From Fodinibacter luteus (GTDB taxonomy: Bacteria; Actinomycetota; Actinomycetes; Actinomycetales; Dermatophilaceae): a DNA stretch of 64,000 nt. Shown piece after piece: positions 49,991 through 58,329 of this stretch (positions within the stretch are counted from its first letter, which is position 1; each line of letters begins with the position of its first letter). Under the pieces are notes generated by a model, which was given only the letters and a program-made list of their open reading frames with translations, made no database searches and was not told the DNA's origin. Made by a program: the position numbers and the translations under genes. The stretch covers positions 124,001 to 188,000 of the forward strand of contig NZ_BAABGM010000007.1 in NCBI RefSeq assembly GCF_039541575.1, in the 5' to 3' direction.

Positions 49991-51460
49991 GTGTCGATCG
50001 CCAGCAGCACGCCCCCCTCGTTCCACCGCCGTCCCCGGCTGCGGGCCGTCCCCGACGACGCGCTCCCGGCCACCACCCGCCCGGCCGGGTCGTCCACGGA
50101 TGCCGGTGCCACGGCATCCGCTGGTCGTCACCACGGCGCCGGGAGCCGCGACCTGCCGTCGGTCGTGCGCCCCGACCTCGTGCCGACCCTGTCCGGTGAC
50201 TGGGTCGACTACGCCAACCTCGACCACGCCGCGTCGACCCCGGCCCTCGAGCGGGTCGCCCGCGCCGTCGGCACCGCGACGCGCACCTACTCCAGCGTGC
50301 ACCGCGGCACCGGCTGGCTGTCGCGGGTGACGAGCGCCCACTACGAGGCGGCCCGCGACGAGGTGGCCCGCTTCGTCGGCGCGCGCGAGGACGACGTCGT
50401 CGTGTTCACCCGCGGCACGACCGACTCGGTCAACCTGCTCGCCCGGGCACTGCCGCGGGACACCACCGTCATCGTCTTCGCGTCCGAGCACCACGCGACC
50501 CTCCTGCCGTGGCGCCACCGGGACACGGTGCGCCTCCCCGTCCCGGGCAGCACCCGCGACGCCGAGCTGCTCCTGGACGCCGCGCTGCGCGAGCTGCCGC
50601 CCGGCACCGCGCGCCGCCCGCACCACGCCCTCGTCGTGCTCACCGCCGCGAGCAACGTCACCGGGGAGCTGTGGCCGGTCGAGCGGCTGGCCGCGATCGC
50701 GCGCCGCCACGGAGCCCGCGTGCTGCTCGACGCGGCGCAGTCCGCGGCCCACCGCCCCATCGACGTCGACGCGCTCGGGGTCGACTGGGTCGCCTTCTCC
50801 GGGCACAAGGTGCACGCCCCGTTCGGCACCGGCGTGCTCGCCGGGCGCCGGGACTGGCTCGATGCCGCGCCGCCCTACCTCGCCGGCGGGGGAGCCACGG
50901 TCCAGGTCACCGAGCGCACGACGCGGTGGACGACCGGTGCGGCCCGGCACGAGGCCGGCAGCCCGAACGTGCTCGGCGCGGTCGCCCTCGCCGCCGCGTG
51001 CGCGACGATCCGCGAGCACCGTGCCGCCATCGAGCAGCACGAGTCCCGGCTCACGGGGCGCCTCCTCGACGGGCTGCGTGCGATCGACGGGGTGAGCACC
51101 TACTCGCTCTTCGGCGACGACACCGAGCGCGGCCCGGTGGTCACGTTCACCGTCGACGGACTCGACAGCCACCTCGTCGCCGCGTCGCTGTCGGCCGAGC
51201 ACGGCATCGGGGTGCGCGCCGGCAAGTTCTGCGCGCACATCCTCGTCGACACCCTCCTCGGCGAGGGCTCGGACGAGCACGACACCGCGGTGCGGGTCAG
51301 CGCCGGCCTCGCGACGACCGACGAGCACGTCGACCGACTGCTCGCCGCCGTCGCGGTGCTCGCCGACGAGGGGCCGGGCACCGTGTACGAGCACACGCCC
51401 GAGCACGGCTGGGTCCCCGTCGACGACCCGCGGGAGGCGGGCGCACCGCTGCCCTGGTGA
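49991..51460 (+). CDS. Aminotransferase class V / cysteine desulfurase-like protein
   Basis: 489 residues from GTG 49991 with GGGAGA eight bases upstream. Fold type I PLP enzyme: YANLDHAASTPAL, VVVFTRGTTDSVNLLARAL, ASEHHATLLPW, VVLTAASNVTGELWPV, LLDAAQSAAHRPID, Schiff-base Lys in FSGHKVHAPFGTGVL, and GVRAGKFCAH, a Cys at the sulfur-carrier position of SufS-like enzymes. The first 55 residues are a variable extension. With a SAM-type riboswitch upstream, a role in sulfur-amino-acid metabolism is likely (inference). No Suf genes are nearby. Confidence 0.87.
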   Translation: MSIASSTPPSFHRRPRLRAVPDDALPATTRPAGSSTDAGATASAGRHHGAGSRDLPSVVRPDLVPTLSGDWVDYANLDHAASTPALERVARAVGTATRTYSSVHRGTGWLSRVTSAHYEAARDEVARFVGAREDDVVVFTRGTTDSVNLLARALPRDTTVIVFASEHHATLLPWRHRDTVRLPVPGSTRDAELLLDAALRELPPGTARRPHHALVVLTAASNVTGELWPVERLAAIARRHGARVLLDAAQSAAHRPIDVDALGVDWVAFSGHKVHAPFGTGVLAGRRDWLDAAPPYLAGGGATVQVTERTTRWTTGAARHEAGSPNVLGAVALAAACATIREHRAAIEQHESRLTGRLLDGLRAIDGVSTYSLFGDDTERGPVVTFTVDGLDSHLVAASLSAEHGIGVRAGKFCAHILVDTLLGEGSDEHDTAVRVSAGLATTDEHVDRLLAAVAVLADEGPGTVYEHTPEHGWVPVDDPREAGAPLPW

Positions 51461-51583
51461 GCGCGCGGCGAGCGAACGGCATCCGGGAAAGTCCGCGCGG
51501 ACGGGTGGTCCCGGGGCGCGCGAGGGTGCAGGCTGAGGTCCCGAGGACATGACCGCCGTCACGTCCCCCACCGAGGAGGACCC

Positions 51584-52519
51584 ATGGCCGATCTCGACAC
51601 CACCGCGCTGCTCGGCGCCCTCGAGCCGGTCGCCGAGGAGAATCTCGACCGGCACCTCAAGGCCGCGCAGGACTGGATGCCGCACGAGTACGTGCCGTGG
51701 TCGCTCGGCCGGGACTTCAAGGAGCTCGGCGGCGAGCCCTGGTCGGTCGAGCAGTCCCAGCTCAGCCCGATCGCCCGCACCGCCCTCGAGGTCAACCTGC
51801 TCACCGAGGACAACCTGCCGAGCTACCACCGCGAGATCGAGCGGGCCTTCGGCCGCGACAGCGCGTGGGGCGAGTGGGTCAACCGGTGGACGGCCGAGGA
51901 GGGCCGGCACGCGTTCTGCATCCGCGACTACCTCCTCGTGACCCGCGGGGTCGACCCCGACGAGCTCGAGCAGGCGCGGATGGACACGATGCAGACCGGC
52001 TACGACTCGGGCGACAAGCCGCTGCTCAACGTCTGCGCGTACGTGTCGTTCCAGGAGCTCGCGACCCGGGTCTCGCACCGCAACACCGGGCGGTACACCG
52101 ACGAGCCGATCGCCGAGAAGATGCTGACCCGCGTCGCCAAGGACGAGAACCTCCACATGATCTTCTACCGCAACATCGTCCAGGCGGCGCTCGAGCTCAC
52201 GCCGAGCCAGACGATGCGGGCGATCACCGACGAGGTCGTCGACTTCCAGATGCCGGGCGCGATCATCCCCGGGTTCGGGCGCAAGGCCGTGCAGATGGCG
52301 ATGGCCGGGATCTACGACCTGCGCATCCACCACGACGACATCGTCCAGCCGCTCCTGCGGCAGTGGGGGGTGTGGGAGCTCGAGGGGCTCGACGCCGAGG
52401 GGGAGGCCGCGCGCGACCGGCTCTCCGACGCCGTCGGGGCGCTCGACGCCGAGGCGACCCGGTTCGTCGAGAAGCGCGAGGAGCGGGCCGCGAAGCTCGC
52501 GGCTCGCCAGAACGCCTGA
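51584..52519 (+). CDS. Acyl-ACP desaturase (DesA-like, diiron)
   Basis: 311 residues with GAGGAGG before ATG 51584. Ferritin-like diiron fold. Ligand motifs: RWTAEEGRHAF (EExxH) and KDENLHMIFY (DExxH), with the first Glu near residue 73 (EVNLLTEDNLPSYHREIE). Introduces a double bond in acyl-ACP or acyl-CoA using O2 and ferredoxin. It matches the actinobacterial soluble desaturases (mycobacterial DesA1/DesA2). Stands between the class V gene and degV; no ferredoxin partner is adjacent. Confidence 0.92.
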   Translation: MADLDTTALLGALEPVAEENLDRHLKAAQDWMPHEYVPWSLGRDFKELGGEPWSVEQSQLSPIARTALEVNLLTEDNLPSYHREIERAFGRDSAWGEWVNRWTAEEGRHAFCIRDYLLVTRGVDPDELEQARMDTMQTGYDSGDKPLLNVCAYVSFQELATRVSHRNTGRYTDEPIAEKMLTRVAKDENLHMIFYRNIVQAALELTPSQTMRAITDEVVDFQMPGAIIPGFGRKAVQMAMAGIYDLRIHHDDIVQPLLRQWGVWELEGLDAEGEAARDRLSDAVGALDAEATRFVEKREERAAKLAARQNA

Positions 52520-52532
52520 GGCCGCAGGCAAG

Positions 52533-52650
52533 CCGGCGGTGGCCGTGAGCCGGCGGTGGCCGTGAGCCGGCGGTGGCCGTGAGCCGCCGGACGGGCGTGA
52601 GCCGCGTGGCCGGCGTGAGCCGCGTGACGGGCGTGAGCCGGCGGAGCGCG
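52533..52650 (+). repeat. 17-18-bp tandem repeat before degV
   Basis: CCGGCGGTGGCCGTGAG three times, then related 18-bp units (CCGCGTGGCCGGCGTGAG type). Noncoding interval between the desaturase stop and the degV promoter. Confidence 0.8.
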
Positions 52651-52676
52651 CGAGCTCGGCGGGCCGGCCGGACCAC

Positions 52677-52682
52677 TAGCCT
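52677..52682 (+). promoter_or_regulatory. Predicted leaderless -10, degV
   Basis: TAGCCT ends 6 bases before GTG 52689. Confidence 0.55.
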
Positions 52683-52688
52683 GCTCGG

Positions 52689-53765
52689 GTGAGCACCGCC
52701 CTCGTCACCGACTCCACGGCGTACCTGCCGGCCGACCTCCTCGCCGGCCTCGACGTGCGGGTCGTCCCGCTGCACGTCGTCGTCGGTGGCCGCGAGCACG
52801 CCGAGGGCGTCGACATCGACGCCGCCGGGGTCGCCGCGGCGCTGCGCTCGTTCATCCCGGTGTCGACGTCGCGGCCCGCGCCCGCGGCGTTCCTGTCCGC
52901 CTACGAGGCGGCCGCGGCGGGAGGTGCGGATGCCGTCGTGTCGGTCCACATCTCGGCCGAGATGTCGAGCACCATCGGGGGGGCCGAGCTCGCCGCGGCG
53001 CAGTCACCGCTGCCGGTCACCGTCGTCGACTCCCGGGCCCTCGGGATGGCGATGGGGTACGCCGTGCTCGCGGGCGCACGGCTGGCCGCCGGGGGCGCGA
53101 CGGCCCGTGAGGTCGCGGAGGCCGTGCGTGCGACGTGCGCCGGAGCGACCGTCGTCTTCTACGTCGACACCCTGGAGTACCTGCGTCGCGGTGGGCGGAT
53201 CGGCAAGGCGGGGGCGCTCGTCGGCTCGGCCCTGTCGATCAAGCCGATCCTCGGCCTGCGCGACGGGCACATCGTGCCGCTCGAGCGCGTGCGCACGTCG
53301 TCGCGGGCCATCGCGCGGCTCGAGGACCTCGCGGTCGAGGCCGTCGAGGCGGCGGGCCGGCGCGCGACGCGCGGCACCCGGTCGCGAGGGCACGGGTCGG
53401 GGGGCGACGGATCCGGGGGCGACGGATCCGGGGACGACGGATCCCGGGGCGACGGATCCCGGGGCGACGGGTCGCCGGGCGACGGGTCCCGGGGCGAGGG
53501 GTGGCTCGGGGTCGACGTCGCGGTGCAGCACCTGGATTCCTCGGACCGGGCCGAGCGCCTCGCCGAGCGGCTGCGGGCCCGGATCGGGGACCGCGGGGCG
53601 GTGCGGGTCGTCGAGCTCGGGGCGGTCGTCGGGGCGCACGTCGGGCCGGGGACGCTCGCCGTGGCCGTCGTCCCGCGGGTCGCCCCGCGAGTCGTCCCCC
53701 CGGACGTCGGGGGCTCGCCGACCGGGACCGCCGGTGACACGGGGGACGCGGGGACGGCGCGCTGA
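52689..53765 (+). CDS. DegV family fatty-acid-binding protein with repeat insert
   Basis: 358 residues from GTG 52689. DegV fold: LVTDSTAYLPADL, PVSTSRPAPAAFLSAYEAA, VVSVHISAEMSST, VTVVDSRALGMAMGYAVL, VVFYVDTLEYLRRGGRIG, and the second domain ending GAVVGAHVGPGTLAVAV. DegV proteins bind fatty acids and hand them to the FakA kinase; no fakA is nearby. Between about residues 235 and 280 there is a Gly-Asp-Gly-Ser insert coded by a 15-bp minisatellite; typical family members are near 280 residues. The insert falls between the two domains, so the ligand pocket should survive. Confidence 0.9.
   Translation: MSTALVTDSTAYLPADLLAGLDVRVVPLHVVVGGREHAEGVDIDAAGVAAALRSFIPVSTSRPAPAAFLSAYEAAAAGGADAVVSVHISAEMSSTIGGAELAAAQSPLPVTVVDSRALGMAMGYAVLAGARLAAGGATAREVAEAVRATCAGATVVFYVDTLEYLRRGGRIGKAGALVGSALSIKPILGLRDGHIVPLERVRTSSRAIARLEDLAVEAVEAAGRRATRGTRSRGHGSGGDGSGGDGSGDDGSRGDGSRGDGSPGDGSRGEGWLGVDVAVQHLDSSDRAERLAERLRARIGDRGAVRVVELGAVVGAHVGPGTLAVAVVPRVAPRVVPPDVGGSPTGTAGDTGDAGTAR
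53403..53507 (+). repeat. 15-bp in-frame minisatellite in degV
   Basis: GGCGACGGATCCGGG-type unit, seven copies at exact 15-bp steps from 53403, coding Gly-Asp-Gly-Ser-Gly/Arg. Confidence 0.95.
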
Positions 53766-53768
53766 CCG

Positions 53769-54368
53769 ATGGAGCCGCTCGTCCTGCAGGTCGCGGTCGT
53801 CGCGGTCGTCTGCTTCCTCATCGGCTCGGTCAACCCGGCCTCCCTGCTCGCCCGAGCCTTCGGTCGTGACCTGCGCTCGTCCGGGTCGGGCAACCCGGGG
53901 GCGACGAACGCCGGCCGCGTGCTCGGGCGCAGGTGGGGGGTGGTCGTGCTCCTCCTCGACGTCGGGAAGGCGTGGCTGCCGACGCTCCTCGTGCTACGGA
54001 CCATGGGCACCGTGCCGGCGGTCGTCGCAGGCACGGCCGTGGTGCTCGGCCACATGTTCAGCCCGTTCCTGCGCGGCCGGGGTGGGAAGGGCGTCGCCAG
54101 TGCGCTCGGAGCCGTGCTGGCCGTCGAGCCCGTGGTGGCGCTCGTGGCTCTCGTCGTCTTCGCGCTCGCGAAGACGGTGCTGCCCTTCGTCGGGGAGGCC
54201 TCGGTCGTGACGATGGTCGCCGTCGCCGTCGTGGGGGCCGCCGCGGCGCTCGGGCTCGTGTCGTTCGTGGAGCCGGTCGTCGGTGCGTGGCTCCTCGGGC
54301 TGTCGCTCCTCGTGCTGTCGCGGCACCGGCGCAACATCCGCGCCTGGTGGAAGCGCCGCACCGGCTGA
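53769..54368 (+). CDS. plsY: Glycerol-3-phosphate acyltransferase PlsY
   Basis: 199 residues; transfers acyl from acyl phosphate to glycerol-3-phosphate in the inner membrane. Five to six TM segments. Motifs: IGSVNPASLLAR, GSGNPGATNAGRVLG and GHMFSPFLRGRGGKGVA (phosphate-binding loops). Begins 3 bases after the degV stop; DegV may help deliver the fatty acid in the Fak-PlsXY route (inference). plsX is not in the window. Confidence 0.95.
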   Translation: MEPLVLQVAVVAVVCFLIGSVNPASLLARAFGRDLRSSGSGNPGATNAGRVLGRRWGVVVLLLDVGKAWLPTLLVLRTMGTVPAVVAGTAVVLGHMFSPFLRGRGGKGVASALGAVLAVEPVVALVALVVFALAKTVLPFVGEASVVTMVAVAVVGAAAALGLVSFVEPVVGAWLLGLSLLVLSRHRRNIRAWWKRRTG

Positions 54369-54493
54369 TCGCACCCCGGCATCCCCGTCGACACCAGACC
54401 CGGGGTGCACGGGCGGTTCGTCCACAGCGGGGACCCGGAGGCGGGGTCGTCCACAGGTCCGGGCGCCCGTTCGGCGAGCCGGGCTGCCGTCCA

Positions 54494-54499
54494 TACCGT
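54494..54499 (+). promoter_or_regulatory. Predicted leaderless -10, comEA
   Basis: TACCGT ends 6 bases before ATG 54506. Two TCGTCCACA words (54418 and 54447) lie upstream. Confidence 0.5.
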
Positions 54500-54505
54500 C
54501 GTGGG

Positions 54506-55597
54506 ATGCCGCGCCGTCACCATCTCGAAGACCTCTCGCCGAGGGCGCTCGCCCGCCTCCGGTCGAGCCCGCGAGCCTACGTGCCGACCGAGCTCGACCT
54601 CGCCGTGGAGCCCGCCGCGCGGCGGTCCGGCGCCCCCGACAACGAGCGACGCCCGCCCGGGCGGCCGCACGAGGGACGCCCGGGGCGGGCCGTCGAGCAG
54701 CGCCCCGGGCACCGGCGCGTCGACGACCGGGGTGAGGACGTGCCGCGCGGGAGCAGGCACGCCCGGGTCGACGGGCCCCGGGGGTGGGTCCGCCTGCCCG
54801 TCGCCCTCGTCGGGGCTCGATGGCAGCCGGGGCGGGCGGCCGTCCTCGGGGTCGTCGTCGTCGCGGTGCTCGCGGTCGCGGTCTTCGGGCTTCGGGTGGC
54901 GTGGGCGCGGTCGGCGGGGGAGGGCACCGTCATCGCGCCGGGCGGTGGGTCGCGGGCCGGTCCCACGGGCCTGGCCGCCGGCTCCGTCCCGGTCGGGGTG
55001 ACGCCTTCGGCCGGCGGTGCGGTCGCGGGGGCCGTCGCGCCTGCACCGGGTGCCGGTCCGGATGCGTCCGGGGCGGAGGGCGGACCTGGGAGGGGGACGG
55101 AGTCCGGCGGGGCGGGCGGTGCTGCGGGCGGCGCCGCGGGCCGTACCGCGGGCGTCGTCGTCGTGCACGTCGTCGGGCAGGTGCGCCGGCCTGGGGTGCT
55201 GGAGCTGCCGATCGGGTCGCGCGTCTCCGAGGCCGTCGAGGCGGCCGGCGGGCCCACGAAGGATGCCGACCTGGCCCGGCTCAACCTCGCGCGCGTGCTC
55301 GTCGACGGCGAGCAGGTGCGGGTGCCCGCCCCCGGCGACCCGGTCGACACGGGTGCCGTGGCGGGTCCGGGTCCCGGCCCGGTCGCTCCGGGCGGCGGTG
55401 CCGGTGGGCTCGTCCCCCTCAACACCGCCGACCTCGCGGCCCTCGACACCCTGCCCGGGGTCGGCCCCGTGCTGGCCCAGCGCATCGTCGACTGGCGCAC
55501 CGCCCACGGCCGCTTCACGAGCGTCGACGAGCTCGGCGAGGTGAGCGGCATCGGCGAGAAGCTGCTGGCCCAGCTGACCCCGCTCGTCAGGCTGTGA
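54506..55597 (+). CDS. comEA: ComEA-like DNA-binding protein (SLBB + HhH)
   Basis: 363 residues from ATG 54506. A cytoplasmic basic/Pro-rich region of about 95 residues comes first, then one membrane helix (about 110-133, AAVLGVVVVAVLAVAVFGL). It is followed by an extracellular Gly/Ala linker, an SLBB domain (about 215-275, VHVVGQVRRPGVLELP) and two helix-hairpin-helix motifs (LNTADLAALDTLPGVGPVLAQRIVDWR, ELGEVSGIGEKLLAQL). ComEA binds duplex DNA outside the membrane for uptake. Its stop overlaps comEC. Confidence 0.93.
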   Translation: MPRRHHLEDLSPRALARLRSSPRAYVPTELDLAVEPAARRSGAPDNERRPPGRPHEGRPGRAVEQRPGHRRVDDRGEDVPRGSRHARVDGPRGWVRLPVALVGARWQPGRAAVLGVVVVAVLAVAVFGLRVAWARSAGEGTVIAPGGGSRAGPTGLAAGSVPVGVTPSAGGAVAGAVAPAPGAGPDASGAEGGPGRGTESGGAGGAAGGAAGRTAGVVVVHVVGQVRRPGVLELPIGSRVSEAVEAAGGPTKDADLARLNLARVLVDGEQVRVPAPGDPVDTGAVAGPGPGPVAPGGGAGGLVPLNTADLAALDTLPGVGPVLAQRIVDWRTAHGRFTSVDELGEVSGIGEKLLAQLTPLVRL

Positions 55598-58167
55598 CGT
55601 CCGAGGAGTCCCGGGTCGCGGTGGGCGACGTTGCGCCCGACCGGACAGGGCGTGCCGCGAGCGCAGGGCGTGCCGCGAACGCAGGGCGTGCCGCGAACGC
55701 AGGGCGTGCCGCGAGCGCAGGGCGTGCCGTGAGCGGCGTGGCGCCCGACAGGCCGCCGGTCGCCCCGACCTCCGCGCCTCGGGGCCGTGCCCCGACGGAC
55801 CTCCGGCTGCTCGCGCCCGCCGTCCTCGCGTGGGTCGTGGCAGCCGCGACCCTCGGGCTGTCGGTGAGCGGGCACCTCGTCGTGGCAGGTGCGTCCGTGA
55901 CCCTCGCCGCGCTCCTCGCCGTTCCGGGGCGCCGCGGCGGGCGCCGCGGCGGGCGCCGCGGACGCCGCGCGCTCCCGGCATCCGTGCGGTTCGTCGGGGG
56001 GCCACTCGTGCTCGGGCTCGTGCTCCTCTTCCTGCTCCAGGTCGCGGCGGCCGGTCACGCCGTCGTGCGAGCCCGGGGTGGGGTCGACACGCTCTCGGCC
56101 GAGCGGGCCGCCGTCACCGCCGTCGTGGTGCTCACCGGTGACGGGCTCAGCCTGCCGGGCCGTGGCGACCGGTCGCGGGTGCTGCGCGAAGGAATGATCG
56201 TCAGGCTCGACGCCCGCGGCTCCCGTCGCGCCACCGGGGCTCCCGTGCTGCTCACCGGCGACGCGGCCCTCGCGGAGCCGGCCTGGCGCTCGACCGTCCT
56301 CGTGCGCGGCCGGCTCGGCCCGACCGAGCGGGCCGACGACCGGGTCGCCACCCTCGCCGTCGTCGGCGTCCCGGAGCTGCTCGTACCCCCCGGGGCCGTC
56401 GCGGCCGGGGCGGAGCGGCTGCGGGCCGGGCTGCGCGGCGCCGTCGACGACGCCCCCGCCGACCCGCGAGGGCTCCTGCCCGGCCTCGTCATCGGCGACA
56501 CGAGCCGCACCCCGCACGACCTCACCGAGGCCATGCGCGTCACCGGCATGACGCACCTGACCGCCGTGAGCGGCAGCAACGTCGCCGTCGTCACCGGTCT
56601 GGTGCTCGGCCTGTGCGTGCTCCTCGGCATCCCGCGCCGGGCCCGGCCGGTGCTCGCCCTCGTGGCCCTCGCCGGCTTCGTCGTCCTCGCCCGCCCCGAG
56701 CCGAGCGTCGTGCGGGCGGCCGCGATGGGGGCGATCGGCCTCATCGGGCTGAGCCGGTCACGACGCTCCGCCGGGCCCCCCGTGCTCGGCGCCGCGATCG
56801 TCGTCGTCCTCGCCGTCGACCCGTGGCTGGCCCGCTCGTTCGGCTTCGCGCTGTCGTCGGTCGCGACGCTCGGCCTCCTGCTGTTCACCCGGCCGTGGGG
56901 CGACGCGATCGGGGCCCGGCTGCCGCGCCGGCTCGCCCCCCTCGGCCCGGCCCTCGCCGTGCCGGTCGCCGCCCAGGTGATGACGGCCCCGCTCGTCGTC
57001 GTGCTCCAGGGCTCGGTGAGCGTCGTCGGCGTCCTCGCCAACCTCCTCGCCGCCCCGCTCGTGCCGGTCGCGACGGTCGCCGGCGTCGGTGCGGCCCTCG
57101 TGTCGGTCGTGTGGGCCCGCGGGGCCGAGCTCGTCGCGTGGGCCGGGGTGCTGCCGGCGTGGGGCATCGCGGGGGTCGCACGGTGGTTCTCCCGGGTGCC
57201 CGGTGGCACGCTGCCGTGGCCGGACGGCCCGCCGGGTGCCGTCCTCCTCGCGGCCCTCACCCTGGGGGTCCTCCTCACCGGCCGCGCACTCGTGGCGCTC
57301 GTCGCCTCGCACCCGGTGCTCACGCTCGGCTCGGCCGTGCTCGTCGCCGCCGCCCTCGTCCCGACGCGCAGCGTCACGTGGCCACCCACCGGATGGCGGG
57401 TCGTCGTGTGCGACGTCGGGCAGGGGGATGCCGTCGTGCTGCGCAGCGGCGAGCAGCGGGCCGTGCTCGTCGACGCGGGCCCGGACCCCCCGCTCGTCGA
57501 CGGCTGCCTGAGCCGGCTCGGCGTCACGACCCTCGACGCCGTCGTCCTCACCCACTTCCACGCCGACCACGTCGACGGCCTCGTCGGCGCCCTCGACGGG
57601 CGTCGCGTCGCGCAGGTCCTCGCCAGCCCGGTGCGCGAGCCGGCCGACGCGGCGGGCGCGGTCGAGGCACTCGCCGCGGCCCACGGCATCCCCGTGCACG
57701 CCCTGAGGGCGGGCGACCGGCTGACCGTCGGCGACCTCGACGCCGTCGTGTGGAGCCCGTGGCGGCGGATCGCCGACGGGTCGGTCGCCAACAACGCGAG
57801 CGTCGTGCTCGCCGTGCGCACGGGAGGCGTCGACGCGCTGCTCCTCGGTGACGTCGAGCGGGAGGCCGCGCACGACCTCCTGCTCCGGCTGCGCCGCGAG
57901 CCGTCGATGGCGGTCGCGGCAGCCGGGTTCGACGTCGTCAAGACCCCGCACCACGGGTCGGCCAACCTCGACGACGCGCTCATGGCCGCCGTCGCCGCTC
58001 CGGTCGGTGTCATCAGCGTGGGGGAGGACAACGACTACGGCCACCCGGCGCCCCGCCACCTCGACCTGCTGCGCCGCAACGGGTACGCCGTCTACCGCAC
58101 CGACGAGCACGGTGACGTCGCCGTCGTCGAGCACGGGGGAGGGGTGGTCGTCGTGACGGGACGGTGA
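55594..58167 (+). CDS. comEC: ComEC/Rec2-family DNA uptake channel
   Basis: 857 residues from GTG 55594, overlapping the comEA stop. Order: an N-terminal Ala-Gly-Arg-Ala repeat tail (about 15-50), the first TM segments, a DUF4131 region (about 190-290), the competence domain with many TM helices (about 310-570; MTHLTAVSGSNVAVVTGLVL is the family hallmark), and a C-terminal metallo-beta-lactamase domain with LTHFHADHVDG (about 652) and TPHHGSANLDDA. Forms the ssDNA channel, with the nuclease domain possibly degrading the other strand. holA/rpsT, which often follow comEC in actinobacteria, are not next here. Confidence 0.94.
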   Translation: MTSEESRVAVGDVAPDRTGRAASAGRAANAGRAANAGRAASAGRAVSGVAPDRPPVAPTSAPRGRAPTDLRLLAPAVLAWVVAAATLGLSVSGHLVVAGASVTLAALLAVPGRRGGRRGGRRGRRALPASVRFVGGPLVLGLVLLFLLQVAAAGHAVVRARGGVDTLSAERAAVTAVVVLTGDGLSLPGRGDRSRVLREGMIVRLDARGSRRATGAPVLLTGDAALAEPAWRSTVLVRGRLGPTERADDRVATLAVVGVPELLVPPGAVAAGAERLRAGLRGAVDDAPADPRGLLPGLVIGDTSRTPHDLTEAMRVTGMTHLTAVSGSNVAVVTGLVLGLCVLLGIPRRARPVLALVALAGFVVLARPEPSVVRAAAMGAIGLIGLSRSRRSAGPPVLGAAIVVVLAVDPWLARSFGFALSSVATLGLLLFTRPWGDAIGARLPRRLAPLGPALAVPVAAQVMTAPLVVVLQGSVSVVGVLANLLAAPLVPVATVAGVGAALVSVVWARGAELVAWAGVLPAWGIAGVARWFSRVPGGTLPWPDGPPGAVLLAALTLGVLLTGRALVALVASHPVLTLGSAVLVAAALVPTRSVTWPPTGWRVVVCDVGQGDAVVLRSGEQRAVLVDAGPDPPLVDGCLSRLGVTTLDAVVLTHFHADHVDGLVGALDGRRVAQVLASPVREPADAAGAVEALAAAHGIPVHALRAGDRLTVGDLDAVVWSPWRRIADGSVANNASVVLAVRTGGVDALLLGDVEREAAHDLLLRLRREPSMAVAAAGFDVVKTPHHGSANLDDALMAAVAAPVGVISVGEDNDYGHPAPRHLDLLRRNGYAVYRTDEHGDVAVVEHGGGVVVVTGR
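55648..55737 (+). repeat. 18-bp in-frame minisatellite in comEC
   Basis: GGGCGTGCCGCGAACGCA-type unit, five copies at 18-bp steps, coding Gly-Arg-Ala-Ala-Asn/Ser-Ala near the N-terminus. Confidence 0.95.
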
Positions 58168-58329
58168 TCGCCGGCCGGGGGGTGGCACGGTGGCGAGCGG
58201 CCGGCATCCGGCAGCCGGAGGGTCGGGGATGCCGTGCGGCTCGCCGGGCGAACACGGAGGCCGCGGCGTCCCGGGCGAGTCAGGATGCCGCGCGCCTCCC
58301 GCCGGGCACACGGACGCCGGCGTCGCCCC

